A stretch of 64,000 nt of DNA from Phycisphaerae bacterium. Lineage in GTDB: Bacteria; Planctomycetota; Phycisphaerae; JAJVII01. The notes beneath the pieces are model-generated. The model had not been told where the DNA came from. It saw only the letters and a list, made by a program, of their open reading frames with translations, and made no database searches. A program made the position numbers and the translations under genes. Shown one piece after another: positions 15,202-23,911 of this stretch (position 1 is its first letter; every line of letters starts with the position of its first letter). Where the stretch lies: contig JAJVII010000022.1 of the NCBI GenBank assembly GCA_022072085.1, positions 124,001 through 188,000 on the forward strand, written 5' to 3'.

Positions 15202-16140
15202 ATGCCTGAACAGAATGGAGTCTCCCCACGCCCGACGCGACGGGGAATCGACTGGCGGCGGGTCGACTGGCCCGTGGCGCTGGGAATCGCGGCCATGCAC
15301 GTCGCCTGCCTGGCGGCGCCCTTCACGTTCACATGGAGCGGCCTAGTCGTCTTCGGCGGGCTGGTCTGGCTGACCGGGGCGATCGGCGTGACGCTCACCT
15401 TCCACCGGCTGCTGACGCACCGCAGCTTCAGCGTGCCGGCCTGGCTGGAGTACGTGCTGACCGTCATCGGCACGCTCGCCTGGCAGGGCGGAGCGGTGCA
15501 GTGGGTCGGCACGCACCGGCTGCACCACAAGCACAGCGACGGCGACGAGGATCCGCACACCCCGCGGCACGGGTTCACCTGGGCCCACATGCTCTGGTGC
15601 ATGCACCGTGAGGCCGGCGGCCCGGTCTCCGCGCGGCAGGCGGCCGGCGACCTGGTACGCGATCCGGTCCACCGCTGGATCGACCGGCTGTTCTGGCTGC
15701 CGCAGGTGCTGCTGGCGGTCGGGCTGTATTTCGCGGGCCAGTGGTGGAGCGGGTCCGGCTGGAGCTGGGTCGTCTGGGGCGTCGCGGCCCGCGTGGTGTT
15801 CGTCTATCACGGCACCTGGTTCGTGAACTCGGCGGCCCACACCTGGGGCTATCGCAACTACGAAACCCCCGACGGCTCGACGAACCTGTGGTGGGTCGGG
15901 CTGCTGGCGTTCGGCGAGGGCTGGCACAACAACCACCACGCGCACCAGCGGTCCGCGGCCCACGGCCAGCGGTGGTGGGAGCTGGACATGACCTATTGGA
16001 CGATCCGGGCGCTGGGGTGGGTGGGGCTGGCCCGGGACATCTGCCTGCCGGGCCGGCGCATACGCCGCCGGGCGGTGCGGAGTTCCGCGCCCGTCCTGGG
16101 AGCGCAGGTTGCCCTGACGCCCGACCCGCAGGGGAGCTGA
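15202..16140 (+). CDS. Membrane fatty-acid (acyl-CoA type) desaturase
   Basis: 312 residues with four main membrane segments. The three histidine boxes that bind the di-iron centre are intact: H68RLLTH73, H105RLHH109 and H242NNHH246, the arrangement of stearoyl-CoA delta-9 desaturases. It should introduce a double bond into a saturated acyl chain using oxygen, adjusting membrane fluidity. The substrate carrier (CoA, ACP or lipid) is not known. ATG 15202 has no evident ribosome-binding site. The tRNA-Ala gene follows on the same strand. Confidence 0.9.
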   Translation: MPEQNGVSPRPTRRGIDWRRVDWPVALGIAAMHVACLAAPFTFTWSGLVVFGGLVWLTGAIGVTLTFHRLLTHRSFSVPAWLEYVLTVIGTLAWQGGAVQWVGTHRLHHKHSDGDEDPHTPRHGFTWAHMLWCMHREAGGPVSARQAAGDLVRDPVHRWIDRLFWLPQVLLAVGLYFAGQWWSGSGWSWVVWGVAARVVFVYHGTWFVNSAAHTWGYRNYETPDGSTNLWWVGLLAFGEGWHNNHHAHQRSAAHGQRWWELDMTYWTIRALGWVGLARDICLPGRRIRRRAVRSSAPVLGAQVALTPDPQGS

Positions 16141-16181
16141 ACGCGATCCAATCTCCCCCTTCTCACGCCGGCGTGTTCTGC

Positions 16182-16187
16182 TATAAT
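16182..16187 (+). promoter_or_regulatory. -10 box of tRNA-Ala
   Basis: Perfect TATAAT 11 bases before the tRNA 5' end, so transcription would begin within a few bases of the mature tRNA. The -35 region is weak. Confidence 0.6.
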
Positions 16188-16198
16188 GTCGCGCTGCC

Positions 16199-16271
16199 GG
16201 GGATGTAGCTCAGTTGGGAGAGCGCTGCAATCGCACTGCAGAGGTCGAGGGTTCGAATCCCTTCATCTCCA
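16199..16271 (+). tRNA. tRNA-Ala (anticodon CGC)
   Basis: 73 bases. Acceptor stem GGGGATG pairs with CATCTCC (one G-U), D arm AGCTCAGTTGGGAGAGC, anticodon stem CTGCA/TGCAG with loop ATCGCAC and anticodon CGC, T arm GAGGG-TTCGAAT-CCCTT. CCA is not encoded. It reads GCG codons. Confidence 0.95.
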
Positions 16272-16281
16272 GTCCCGGAAG

Positions 16282-16304
16282 AGCCCGGCCCAGGCCGGGC
16301 TTTC
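16282..16304 (+). terminator. Terminator after tRNA-Ala
   Basis: AGCCCGGCC and GGCCGGGCT form a near-perfect hairpin immediately followed by TTTCT, ten bases beyond the tRNA 3' end. Confidence 0.75.
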
Positions 16305-16694
16305 TGCGTTAGGGGTCGAAAAGCTCAGGTCTGATTTCGGTCGAACGCCGGCTGCCGGTCCAGCCGAATCCGCGCCGGCGGCCGGCCCGCAGTGCGGCGT
16401 CTTGTCTAAGCCGGACGCGGAGTATTGCGTCCGCTGCGGGGCGGCGCTGCGATCGGCTGCTTGCCCCTCCGGCGGCCGGTCCACGGACGCACTTCGGCCG
16501 CCGGGCCGGACGCGAATTCGCTCGCCCTCGGGCCCACGACCGATTCGTCGGACAGAGCCCAGCAAGACGGCGGGGGCGTTCCGGTTCGGGGTTCCAGGCC
16601 TGACGCGGGCGACGGGAAATCGAGTTGCTTCCGTCGGGTCCGTGCGGCTAGACTAATCTTCTTGCGGAACCCCTGGCGACAGGAACGGGCAGGG
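16305..16694. other. Gap with a possible zinc-ribbon remnant
   Basis: No intact gene. In one plus-strand frame bases about 16391-16450 read QCGVLSKPDAEYCVRCGAAL, close to the zinc-ribbon ends of many small regulatory proteins, but the first ligand Cys is missing (AGPQCG) and the frame has no credible start since it runs back into the tRNA. It may be a decayed gene fragment. The rest shows nothing recognisable before lptF. Confidence 0.35.
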
Positions 16695-18371
16695 ATGATA
16701 CTTAGAACGCTGCACGGCTATATCCTGCGCGAGCTGACCAAGCTGTTCACGGTCACCGCGGTGGTGCTGACGCTGGTGCTCAGCCTGGGCGGCCTGCTTC
16801 AGCCGCTGCGGCAGCACGGCGTGTCGGCGGCGCAGCTGTTCCAGCTCATCATCTACTTCTTCCCCATGATGCTGACGTTCTCGCTGCCAGTGGCGTCCCT
16901 GCTGGCCGCGACGCTGGTGTACGGGCGGCTGAGCGCGGACAACGAGCTGATCGCCTGTCGGGCCAGCGGGATCGGACTGGCGTCGCTGGTGCTGCCGGCG
17001 TTCGCGCTGGGGACGTTCATCTTCGTGACCAACCTGCTGCTGAGCAACTGGATGGTCCCGGCGTGCGCCCGCGGAGCCGCGGACATCGTCAAGAAGGACC
17101 TCCAGGACATTGCGTTCAACAAGCTCGAAAAGGACCGCTGGCTGCGATACGAGAAGTGGGTCATCACGGCCGTGAAGGTCAACCGGATCAGCGACAACCC
17201 GCCGCGGATCGAACTGATCGGTCCCAAGATGACGGAGATGGGCAAGAAGCCCGTCCCGGGAACCAAAGGCGTGGACGAGCCGGTGCGGCGGATCCTGTGC
17301 AGTGCGTCGCTGCTGAGGTTCGATCCCGGCGGATCGACGGTGACCATCGACGGGCGCAACGCGACGGCTCTGGATTGGGAGTTGGCGGCTGAGGAGGGCA
17401 GAGAGCCCGTGCGGGTCGAGCGGCTGGTGACCGAACTGAACATCCCGCCGCTGGTCAAGGACGATGTCAAGTTCAAGAGCTACGCCGGTCTCCAGGAGTT
17501 GCTAAAGGATCCCAGCGACTACTACAAGGTGAAGGCCAAGCTCGACGACGCCCGGCGGGTGACCGCCGACAAGATTCTCTACCGCGACATCCTGGCCGCC
17601 TTCGACCGTTCCGTGCCCGTCGACCGGCGGAGCTACGAGCTGGTCTACCGCGACCTCAGCCGCGAGGGAAAGGCCGTCATCCAGGCCGACCAGGCCAACA
17701 TGATCCGCGGGCCCATGGTTCAGCTCGGCGAGTATGACCTGGACAACAAGACGCCGCAGACACGGGTGAAGATCACTCTTCTGGACGCCGACGGCAAGGA
17801 CGACGTGATTTATCGGGCCAGCGTGGCCAAGATCGAGGCGATCAGCAGCGAGACCGCCGCGACGCCCAAGGTGAGCGTGACTTTCCCGCAGGGCTTCACA
17901 CGCGAATCGCTGCGGCAGGGCGGCGGACCGGCCCAGCACCGCGCCGGTTCGAGCCTCTTCGAGACGCTCCGTCCCGCGCCGGAGCTCGTCGCCCGGGTGG
18001 CCGACCTGCCGCCCGACCAGCTCGATCCGACCGACGAGCAGAAGAAGCAGATCGAAGACGCAAAGGTCAACCTGCGCAAGAACATCATTGCCGAGATGCA
18101 CAGCCGCGGCGCCTTCGCGGTGGCCGGCCTGCTGCTGATCGTGCTGGGCACGGCGCTGGGCATCATCTTCCGCAGCGGGCACGTGCTGGTCGCGTTCGGC
18201 GTGGCGGCGGTGCCGGCCATGTTTGCGATCACCATGATCATCATGGGCAAGCAGGTGGCCACCTCCAACCAGAGCACGATGCAGCAGATGGGCGTGCTGT
18301 TCATCTGGACCGGAAACATGGTGATATTCGCCATCAGCGCCGGCGTCTACGCCAAGCTGATGCGTCATTGA
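16695..18371 (+). CDS. lptF: LptF/LptG (YjgP/YjgQ) family permease, probable LptF
   Basis: 558 residues. Hydrophobic helices at residues about 15-33, 50-78, 96-120 and then three C-terminal ones (about 460-480, 488-508, 520-545) frame a large periplasmic domain, the LptF/LptG topology. Upstream of the long domain are family-typical NELIACRASGIG and VPAC residues. With LptG and the LptB ATPase it would extract lipopolysaccharide or a similar lipid from the inner membrane. The periplasmic domain is longer than in E. coli (about 360 residues in full). The start ATG 16695 has only weak AGGGA nearby. lptG follows 48 bases downstream, probably in one operon. Confidence 0.85.
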   Translation: MILRTLHGYILRELTKLFTVTAVVLTLVLSLGGLLQPLRQHGVSAAQLFQLIIYFFPMMLTFSLPVASLLAATLVYGRLSADNELIACRASGIGLASLVLPAFALGTFIFVTNLLLSNWMVPACARGAADIVKKDLQDIAFNKLEKDRWLRYEKWVITAVKVNRISDNPPRIELIGPKMTEMGKKPVPGTKGVDEPVRRILCSASLLRFDPGGSTVTIDGRNATALDWELAAEEGREPVRVERLVTELNIPPLVKDDVKFKSYAGLQELLKDPSDYYKVKAKLDDARRVTADKILYRDILAAFDRSVPVDRRSYELVYRDLSREGKAVIQADQANMIRGPMVQLGEYDLDNKTPQTRVKITLLDADGKDDVIYRASVAKIEAISSETAATPKVSVTFPQGFTRESLRQGGGPAQHRAGSSLFETLRPAPELVARVADLPPDQLDPTDEQKKQIEDAKVNLRKNIIAEMHSRGAFAVAGLLLIVLGTALGIIFRSGHVLVAFGVAAVPAMFAITMIIMGKQVATSNQSTMQQMGVLFIWTGNMVIFAISAGVYAKLMRH

Positions 18372-18419
18372 TGCGAGGAACGGCGCCGGTCCCGGCGGGC
18401 CGGCCCCAGCCGACACTGC

Positions 18420-19931
18420 ATGAAGACTCTCGACCGATACGTGGTGACCAACTTCCTGATCAGCTACCTGATCATGGCCTTCGTCATGATCGGTCTGTAC
18501 GTGCTGGTCGACCTGACCCTCAACAGCGACGAGTTCACCGAGCACGACGAGTCGGCCATGAGCGTCCTGGGCGACATCGGCACGTACTATGGCAACCAGG
18601 TGTTCGTCTACTTCAAGGAGCTGGGCGGCATCATCACGCTGATGTCGGCGATCGTCACCCTCACGATGATGAACCGCCGCAACGAGATGACCGCCATCCT
18701 GGCCAGCGGCGTCTCGCTCTACCGCGTCATCTGGCCGGTGCTGATACTCGGACTGGCGTTCAACGGCCTGGCGATCCTCGACCAGGAACTCATCATCCCG
18801 CGCATCGCCGACAAACTCGTCCGCTCACACGACGAGATCAATCAGATGAAGGCCTTCCAGGTCTGGGACTTTCCCCTCCAGGACGCCTGGAGCGACGACG
18901 ACATGGCCGTGCTGGCCGGCGTCAGCCAGGCCAACGACACCCCCCCGGACCCAGGCGCCGTTCAGGGCCTGCTCCAGGTCGACCCGGACGACGCCCGGTC
19001 GCGGCTGGCGGCCCGCATGATCCAGGGCAAGAGCGCCAAGTACGACGGCGACCTGCTGGCGGTCATGGTCGGCAACTCCACCCAGGTCCGGCTCTACGTC
19101 CGGGCCCAGCCCCTGACCGGCGGGCCGCCCGCCAGCAGCGCCCGCTGGTTCGACACGGCCATTCCCGTCACGACCGTCGGCGTCGAGCAGGTCGCCCGTC
19201 CCGACGACGGTCTGCCGGCTGCCACGGGCAAGGCCCTGGCCGACGTCCGCCCGGGCGACCGCGTTCGGCCGGTCCCCTGGCCGATCTACCAGATCAGTGC
19301 GATGCAGTTCAACCCCAAGCCCGAGAACGACCACTACGAGATGGTCGACGTGGACATCATCAAGTCGCACGCGAGGCTGTTCATTCCGCTCGAACGCATC
19401 CGGGCCAAGAAGGCGACGTGGGACATCGGGACCCGGCACTGGGAACTGGACGATTCGGCGCATCTGGCCTCGCTGCTGGACCGCCCCGGCGGACAGGGCG
19501 TGGGGCCGGCATTGCGGCCGCACGACGTCAACTCCGCCGCCAGCCCGCGCGAGATCGTCCTCCGCCACAGCAGTGCGCAGTGGATGGACTACATGAGCAC
19601 CACGGACCTCAGGCGGCTGGGCCAGACGCGCGGCGGCGGGGCCGCCGACCAGGCCCGCTCGATCATGCACGTTCGTTTCACCCAGCCGTGGATCAACATG
19701 ATCCTGCTGCTGCTGGGCACGCCCTTCGTGCTGACGCGGCTTCAGGGGCGGCTGTGGGAGGGGATCCTCAAGTGCGTGCTGGTGGCCGGCGCCTGCTTCG
19801 TGCTCTCGTTCGTCTGCCAGCAGATCAGCGGCGACGCCACGCGCCCCTACTGGGCGATCATCGCCGCCTGGCTGCCCGTCATCCTATTCGGCCCGCTGGC
19901 CATCCTCATGTTCGACTCGGTCAAGACCTAG
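18420..19931 (+). CDS. lptG: LptF/LptG family permease, probable LptG
   Basis: 503 residues beginning MKTLDRYVVTNFLISYL, the usual LptG opening. N-terminal helices (about 13-32, 65-85, 100-120) with the conserved NEMTAILASGVSLYRV coupling region and C-terminal helices (about 422-440, 446-464, 474-494) surround a periplasmic domain of about 290 residues. It would partner LptF in the lipopolysaccharide transporter LptBFGC. lptB and lptC are not in the window. The gene is convergent with a Crp-like regulator, 15 bases apart. Confidence 0.85.
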   Translation: MKTLDRYVVTNFLISYLIMAFVMIGLYVLVDLTLNSDEFTEHDESAMSVLGDIGTYYGNQVFVYFKELGGIITLMSAIVTLTMMNRRNEMTAILASGVSLYRVIWPVLILGLAFNGLAILDQELIIPRIADKLVRSHDEINQMKAFQVWDFPLQDAWSDDDMAVLAGVSQANDTPPDPGAVQGLLQVDPDDARSRLAARMIQGKSAKYDGDLLAVMVGNSTQVRLYVRAQPLTGGPPASSARWFDTAIPVTTVGVEQVARPDDGLPAATGKALADVRPGDRVRPVPWPIYQISAMQFNPKPENDHYEMVDVDIIKSHARLFIPLERIRAKKATWDIGTRHWELDDSAHLASLLDRPGGQGVGPALRPHDVNSAASPREIVLRHSSAQWMDYMSTTDLRRLGQTRGGGAADQARSIMHVRFTQPWINMILLLLGTPFVLTRLQGRLWEGILKCVLVAGACFVLSFVCQQISGDATRPYWAIIAAWLPVILFGPLAILMFDSVKT

Positions 19932-19946
19932 CCGCCGCGGACCGTC

Positions 19947-20630
19947 TCAGTTGTTCTTGAGCACCTCCGCCAATCGCTGCGGGTTGATCTCCAGGCGGCG
20001 GCGACCGGTCCGGACCGCGCCTTCGCGCCGCCAACGCGACAGGATGAGACTGACGGTCTCGCGGCTGATGCCGGTCCGACTGGCCAAGTCGGCGTGGGTC
20101 AGGCGAATGACCTCCCACGCCCCCTCGCGCTGGGCCAGTTCCGGTATCTCCGCCAGCCGGTGCAGCGTCCGGGCCAGGCGCTGGGGCGCTTCCAGCCGGA
20201 CCTGCTCGTCCAGTTCGTGCTGGGCCGTCCGCAGCCGCCCGCCCAACTGGTTGATGATCTCCAGCCCCAGTTCCGGGTCGCGCTCGATGCGGATGCGAAG
20301 TTGCTCGACCGACAGCGGCAGCACACGCGTCGGACGCATGGCGACTGCGGAGATGTCGTCCGGCTCGTTGCCGGGCACCGCCGAGAAGCCCAGGAAATTC
20401 CCGGGTCCCAGCCACAACAGCGTGCGGGGCAGCAGGCGGCCGCGATTGGCGGCTTCGGTCAGGCGCACCAGGCCCGACACGATCAGGTAGAGATAGCGGG
20501 GTTGATCTCTCGGGCCGAACAGAACCTGGTCGACTTCCAGGCTTGCGATCCGGTCGGCCAGCGCAGGGTCTTCCATCAGCCGCCGCAGCGGTGGCGGCAG
20601 CGAGGATCCGTTGTTGCCTTGGGCCAACAT
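19947..20630 (-). CDS. Crp/Fnr-family transcriptional regulator
   Basis: 227 residues from ATG 20630, chosen because AAAGGAG lies 7 bases upstream. Residues about 35-130 form a cyclic-nucleotide-type effector domain, though the phosphate-binding RxS of true cAMP sensors is not evident, so the ligand is unknown. Residues about 176-198 are the winged-helix recognition unit (LTHADLASRTGISRETVSLILSRW), typical of Crp/Fnr. No cysteine cluster for Fe-S sensing is present. Its targets are not identifiable; the flanking genes are lptG and comF. Confidence 0.88.
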   Translation of the reverse strand: MLAQGNNGSSLPPPLRRLMEDPALADRIASLEVDQVLFGPRDQPRYLYLIVSGLVRLTEAANRGRLLPRTLLWLGPGNFLGFSAVPGNEPDDISAVAMRPTRVLPLSVEQLRIRIERDPELGLEIINQLGGRLRTAQHELDEQVRLEAPQRLARTLHRLAEIPELAQREGAWEVIRLTHADLASRTGISRETVSLILSRWRREGAVRTGRRRLEINPQRLAEVLKNN

Positions 20631-20771
20631 GGCATGACTCCTTTGCGTCACAGGTCTGGACGCTAGGGACGCGGGGTTTGGCCCTCCCGGGCGGTCAGCC
20701 GGCGGTGTTCCGGACACTGCCGGCCCGTTGGGGGTCCATCCGTTCATATCGTATGCCCTCTCACATCCGGT

Positions 20772-20799
20772 TTTCCAATCGGCGCTGTGCGGCTACAAT
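20772..20799 (+). promoter_or_regulatory. Promoter of comF
   Basis: TTTCCA at 20772-20777 and TACAAT at 20794-20799 with a 16-base spacer. The implied leader is about 40 bases with GGGAG 6 bases before ATG 20845. Confidence 0.5.
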
Positions 20800-20844
20800 C
20801 AGGGCTGACGGGGGGGCCTGTCGTCTCAGCCACGGGAGTCCCCG

Positions 20845-21633
20845 ATGCCCTGGTCCCGCCTGGCTCGCCAATGGCTTTCCGAACTGCTGGCGGTGGTCTT
20901 TCCCCATCACTGCACCGCCTGCCGGGCGGCCATCGCCCCGGGCGACGGGGGGCTCTGCCTGGCGTGCAGCCGGCAGTTGCTCGATCTGCTGGACGTGGAT
21001 TACTGCCGCCGCTGCGGTCAGGACGTCGGGCCTTACGCCCTGCGCTCGGGACGGGACGGCGCGACGCAGGTCTGCGGCCAGTGCGACGATCAGCCGCTGC
21101 GCTATCGGGCGCTGGTCCGCGTCGGGCCCTACGCCGAACCGATGGAGGGGCTCATCAAGCGGTTCAAGTATGGCGGGCAGCAGCATCTGGGCCGCCTGCT
21201 GGCCGACTGGATGGCGACGCGGCTGTCGGCCCAGCCGTGGATCGGCAGCGTGTCGGCGCTGACGCCCGTGCCGCTGCACTGGCGGCGGCGGCTGGGACGC
21301 GGGTTCAACCAGTCTCAACTGCTGGCAGGAGCTATCGGCCGACGGCTGGGCATCGAGGTGCGAGACGCGCTCACGCGGCCGGTGCACCGCCCGCCGCAGG
21401 CGTCACTGCCGCGGTCCCGGCGGTTCGAGAACGTGCGGGGCGTCTTCGCCGTGCCGGACCCGGCCCGGGTGATCGGCCGGACCTTCTGCCTGATCGACGA
21501 CGTCTGCACGACGGGGGCGACGCTGTCGGAGGCAGCCCGGACGCTGCGCAACGCGGGGGCCGCCGACGTCTACGCAGCCGTCGTCACCGTCGCCCAACCC
21601 CCGCCGCCCTACGCGGGACTGCACAGCATCTGA
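20845..21633 (+). CDS. comF: ComF-family phosphoribosyltransferase-like protein
   Basis: 262 residues. Four CxxC pairs (C23/C26, C38/C41, C54/C57, C77/C80) form the double zinc-ribbon typical of ComF. The phosphoribosyltransferase domain follows, with the PRPP loop as IDDVCTTGAT (residues about 217-226) and the conserved RGFNQSQLLA segment. ComF proteins take part in DNA uptake in competent bacteria and in handling of replication damage; which applies here is unknown. The start has GGGAG upstream. It is monocistronic; the next gene is convergent. Confidence 0.92.
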   Translation: MPWSRLARQWLSELLAVVFPHHCTACRAAIAPGDGGLCLACSRQLLDLLDVDYCRRCGQDVGPYALRSGRDGATQVCGQCDDQPLRYRALVRVGPYAEPMEGLIKRFKYGGQQHLGRLLADWMATRLSAQPWIGSVSALTPVPLHWRRRLGRGFNQSQLLAGAIGRRLGIEVRDALTRPVHRPPQASLPRSRRFENVRGVFAVPDPARVIGRTFCLIDDVCTTGATLSEAARTLRNAGAADVYAAVVTVAQPPPPYAGLHSI

Positions 21634-21655
21634 CGCGACGCGCCCCATGAACATG

Positions 21656-21687
21656 AAAAAGCCCCCCGGGCCTGAAGCGCGGGGGGC
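21656..21687 (-). terminator. Terminator of the 21.7 kb lipoprotein gene
   Basis: On the minus strand GCCCCCC pairs with GGGGGGC (arms 21681-21687 and 21661-21667) followed by TTTTT. It lies 20 bases past the stop codon of the lipoprotein gene. Confidence 0.8.
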
Positions 21688-21707
21688 AGGGCGTTTGGGC
21701 GCGGGCG

Positions 21708-22520
21708 TCAGCGCTCGTCGTGATCGACGCCGGTGGTTAACTGCTTGATGCGGGCCGCGGCGAAGTCGCGGTCGCTCTTGGACTGCCAGGTGTCGTGGCT
21801 GGAGTCGCTCTCGACGACGGCGCGGTATTCGACCAGCGCCTCGTCGCGGCGGTAGAGCCGGAAGTCGAGGATCACTGCCCGCTGGAAGTGGGCCGGGTGC
21901 GGCGTGTCGGGGTCGGCCTGGTAGGCCAGCTTGTAATACTCGATGGCCTTGAGGTTCTCGTCGAAGTATTCCTTGTAGATTTCAGCCTCGTAGTAGGCGG
22001 CGTCGTCTACCTTGTCGGAGGTCGGATACTGGCGGATGATCCGGTCGAACTTGTTCAGCGCGACCCGCAGTTCGTCCTTGTTGAAGACCAGCGGCACGGC
22101 CCGGTTGTTGTCGTAGATCTTCTTGGCGTCCATGAAGAGTTCGTTGGCCTCGGCGATCAGGTCGCGCGGGTGCACGTCCGCGGCGCCGGGGGTGTCGGCC
22201 GCCACCAGGTAGCGATACTTGCGGACCTTGGCAAGGTCTTCCAGTTCGCGGTCAGCCCAGACGCGCTTGTCGTGCATGCCCTGGCTCTCGTAGTAGTCCC
22301 GCAGGGCCTTGAGGTAGGTCTCATAACTCAGCCTGGCTGACGCGGTCTTCTCCACCAGGTCGATCTCGGACTGGTAGGTGATGTTCGTCGTCGGCGCGGT
22401 GGCCGTCGGGGTCACGGGGCGGTCGGACGCTTCGGTGGGGGCGTCCTTCTGACAGCCGGCCAGCGACAGCAGGCCCAGGGCGATCACCGCCGTCAGGCCC
22501 CACACGCGATTGCTTTTCAT
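21708..22520 (-). CDS. Lipoprotein with TPR-like repeats
   Basis: 270 residues from ATG 22520, with AAGGGAG 8 bases upstream. The signal peptide ends in the lipobox LAGC (Cys at residue 23). The mature part is helical with tetratricopeptide-like stretches (LNKFDRIIRQYPTSDKVDDAAYYEAEIYKEYFD and LKAIEYYKLAYQADP...), similar in style to BamD/YbgF-type outer membrane lipoproteins, but I cannot confirm either identity. It is likely anchored in a membrane facing the periplasm. It is followed by a strong terminator. The upstream same-strand gene ends 88 bases away. Confidence 0.7.
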   Translation of the reverse strand: MKSNRVWGLTAVIALGLLSLAGCQKDAPTEASDRPVTPTATAPTTNITYQSEIDLVEKTASARLSYETYLKALRDYYESQGMHDKRVWADRELEDLAKVRKYRYLVAADTPGAADVHPRDLIAEANELFMDAKKIYDNNRAVPLVFNKDELRVALNKFDRIIRQYPTSDKVDDAAYYEAEIYKEYFDENLKAIEYYKLAYQADPDTPHPAHFQRAVILDFRLYRRDEALVEYRAVVESDSSHDTWQSKSDRDFAAARIKQLTTGVDHDER

Positions 22521-22608
22521 CTTTGAAGCTCCCTTGGGTGCGACGGACGCGCACGGCCTCGATCTCACGGGTCAGGCTCCGTCATTAAAGACGCGTCGGG
22601 CCTGACGG

Positions 22609-23793
22609 TCAAGGGGAATCGGGCACGTCCGGCTGCGTCGCCGCCGGCGGCTCTTCGACCAGACGCACGTTGTCGAACTCGTAGACGCCCGGTGGCCAGT
22701 AGGCGTAGACAATCACCCGCAGTCTCTCCACCTCCCGGGCCGGCGTCAGCGTCTGGCTGAAGTGTTGCCAGGTCCCCTCGAAGTTGCGGCAGGCCAGGTA
22801 GGTCCGCCAGACCTCGCGGTCCTGGGCGGCGGACTCGTCCCCTTCCTTCACCTGCCGATAGCCCTTCACGAAGACCTTGGGGAAGAAGAAGTCGGTCGTC
22901 TTGCCCGTCATGTCGGCCAGCACGCGGTAGCGCATGCCCGGCCTGGCGTCGATCGCGTCGCTGTAGACGTGGATGCCGTACGTGCCGGCCACGGTGTCAT
23001 ACTTTGGCCCGCGGGTGGCGACGGGTTTGGGGGCGTCGGCCGGCTTGGCGCCGGCGGCGATCCGCTCCTGCCACTTCTTCCACTGCCACTCGTAGACGTC
23101 GGTGTTGATGCGCAGCACCTTGCCGCGTCGGCCTTCCGAATCCTCCGCCCACAGCGCGGTCAGCCCGTCGATGCCGGACCAGGCGGCCGGAAGGTCCGGC
23201 CGCTTCGCGTCGGCCTGCTCGAAGCCGCCGTTGGCGGTGACGGCCGGGCCCAGCGTTGCCGGCTCGGGGTCGTAGCCGACCTCCAGCGGCTTGGCGACCT
23301 TGGCGCCGGTGACGGCCTCGGCGATCCGGTCGGCCAGCAGCCCGCGGGCCCGCTCGCCGTCGGCCTTGAACTGGCGCGTCCAGGTCCAGTCGTCCCCGCC
23401 GCCGCGCAGGTCCAGCAGACGGACCGAGGCGGTGTAGTCCTGGCCTTGCTGCGTCAGGCGGCCGAGCACGGCCACGTTGGCAGCCAGTTCGCCGGCCAGA
23501 ACCGAACTCACGCGCGCGGGCGCCGCGTCGAAGCCGACCTTGTATCGCGCCGTCGCCTCGGCGGCCGTCAGCGGGTCGATCAGCGTCAGGCCCTCGACCT
23601 TCAGGCGGCGGATCTTGTCCTGGACCGAGCGGGCCAGTTGCGTTCCCAACTCGCCCAGGTCCGGAGCGTCGAAGTCGAAGATGACGACGAACGCCGGCTG
23701 GGCCTTGGCGGCCGCGTCCGGCGGCGCGGGCCCATCGCCCAGGCAGGCTGCGGTCCCCAGCGCCATCGCGATCAGCAGGAGGCATCTGTTCAT
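22609..23793 (-). CDS. Secreted protein with TolB/CsgG-like N-terminal domain
   Basis: 394 residues. A short signal peptide ends in TAAC (Cys17), a possible lipoprotein. Residues about 30-170 look like the nucleotide- or curli-related TolB-N/CsgG fold (VVIFDFDAPDLGELGTQLARSVQDKI; ANVAVLGRLTQQGQDYTASVRLLDL). The C-terminal 200 residues resemble a jelly-roll carbohydrate-binding module (NGGFEQADAKRPDLPAAW; YEFDNVRLVEE). No catalytic residues are recognised. ATG 23793 has GGAG upstream. It lies in the same direction as the CBS proteins, 118 bases away. Confidence 0.55.
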   Translation of the reverse strand: MNRCLLLIAMALGTAACLGDGPAPPDAAAKAQPAFVVIFDFDAPDLGELGTQLARSVQDKIRRLKVEGLTLIDPLTAAEATARYKVGFDAAPARVSSVLAGELAANVAVLGRLTQQGQDYTASVRLLDLRGGGDDWTWTRQFKADGERARGLLADRIAEAVTGAKVAKPLEVGYDPEPATLGPAVTANGGFEQADAKRPDLPAAWSGIDGLTALWAEDSEGRRGKVLRINTDVYEWQWKKWQERIAAGAKPADAPKPVATRGPKYDTVAGTYGIHVYSDAIDARPGMRYRVLADMTGKTTDFFFPKVFVKGYRQVKEGDESAAQDREVWRTYLACRNFEGTWQHFSQTLTPAREVERLRVIVYAYWPPGVYEFDNVRLVEEPPAATQPDVPDSP

Positions 23794-23911
23794 GGCTTGC
23801 ACTCCGGCGGGGTCTCTGAAAGCCCCCTGGGAGAGGGGTCGGACACGCCTTTCGCCCCAAGGCCGGCGAAAAGCGAACCAGACCCCGGGGGCTGTCAGAA
23901 ACACAGCGGCC

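Noticed and set aside
16186-16656. Frame spanning tRNA-Ala with a zinc-ribbon-like end
   Set aside because: It starts inside the tRNA region and one zinc ligand is missing; treated as a possible remnant, not a gene.
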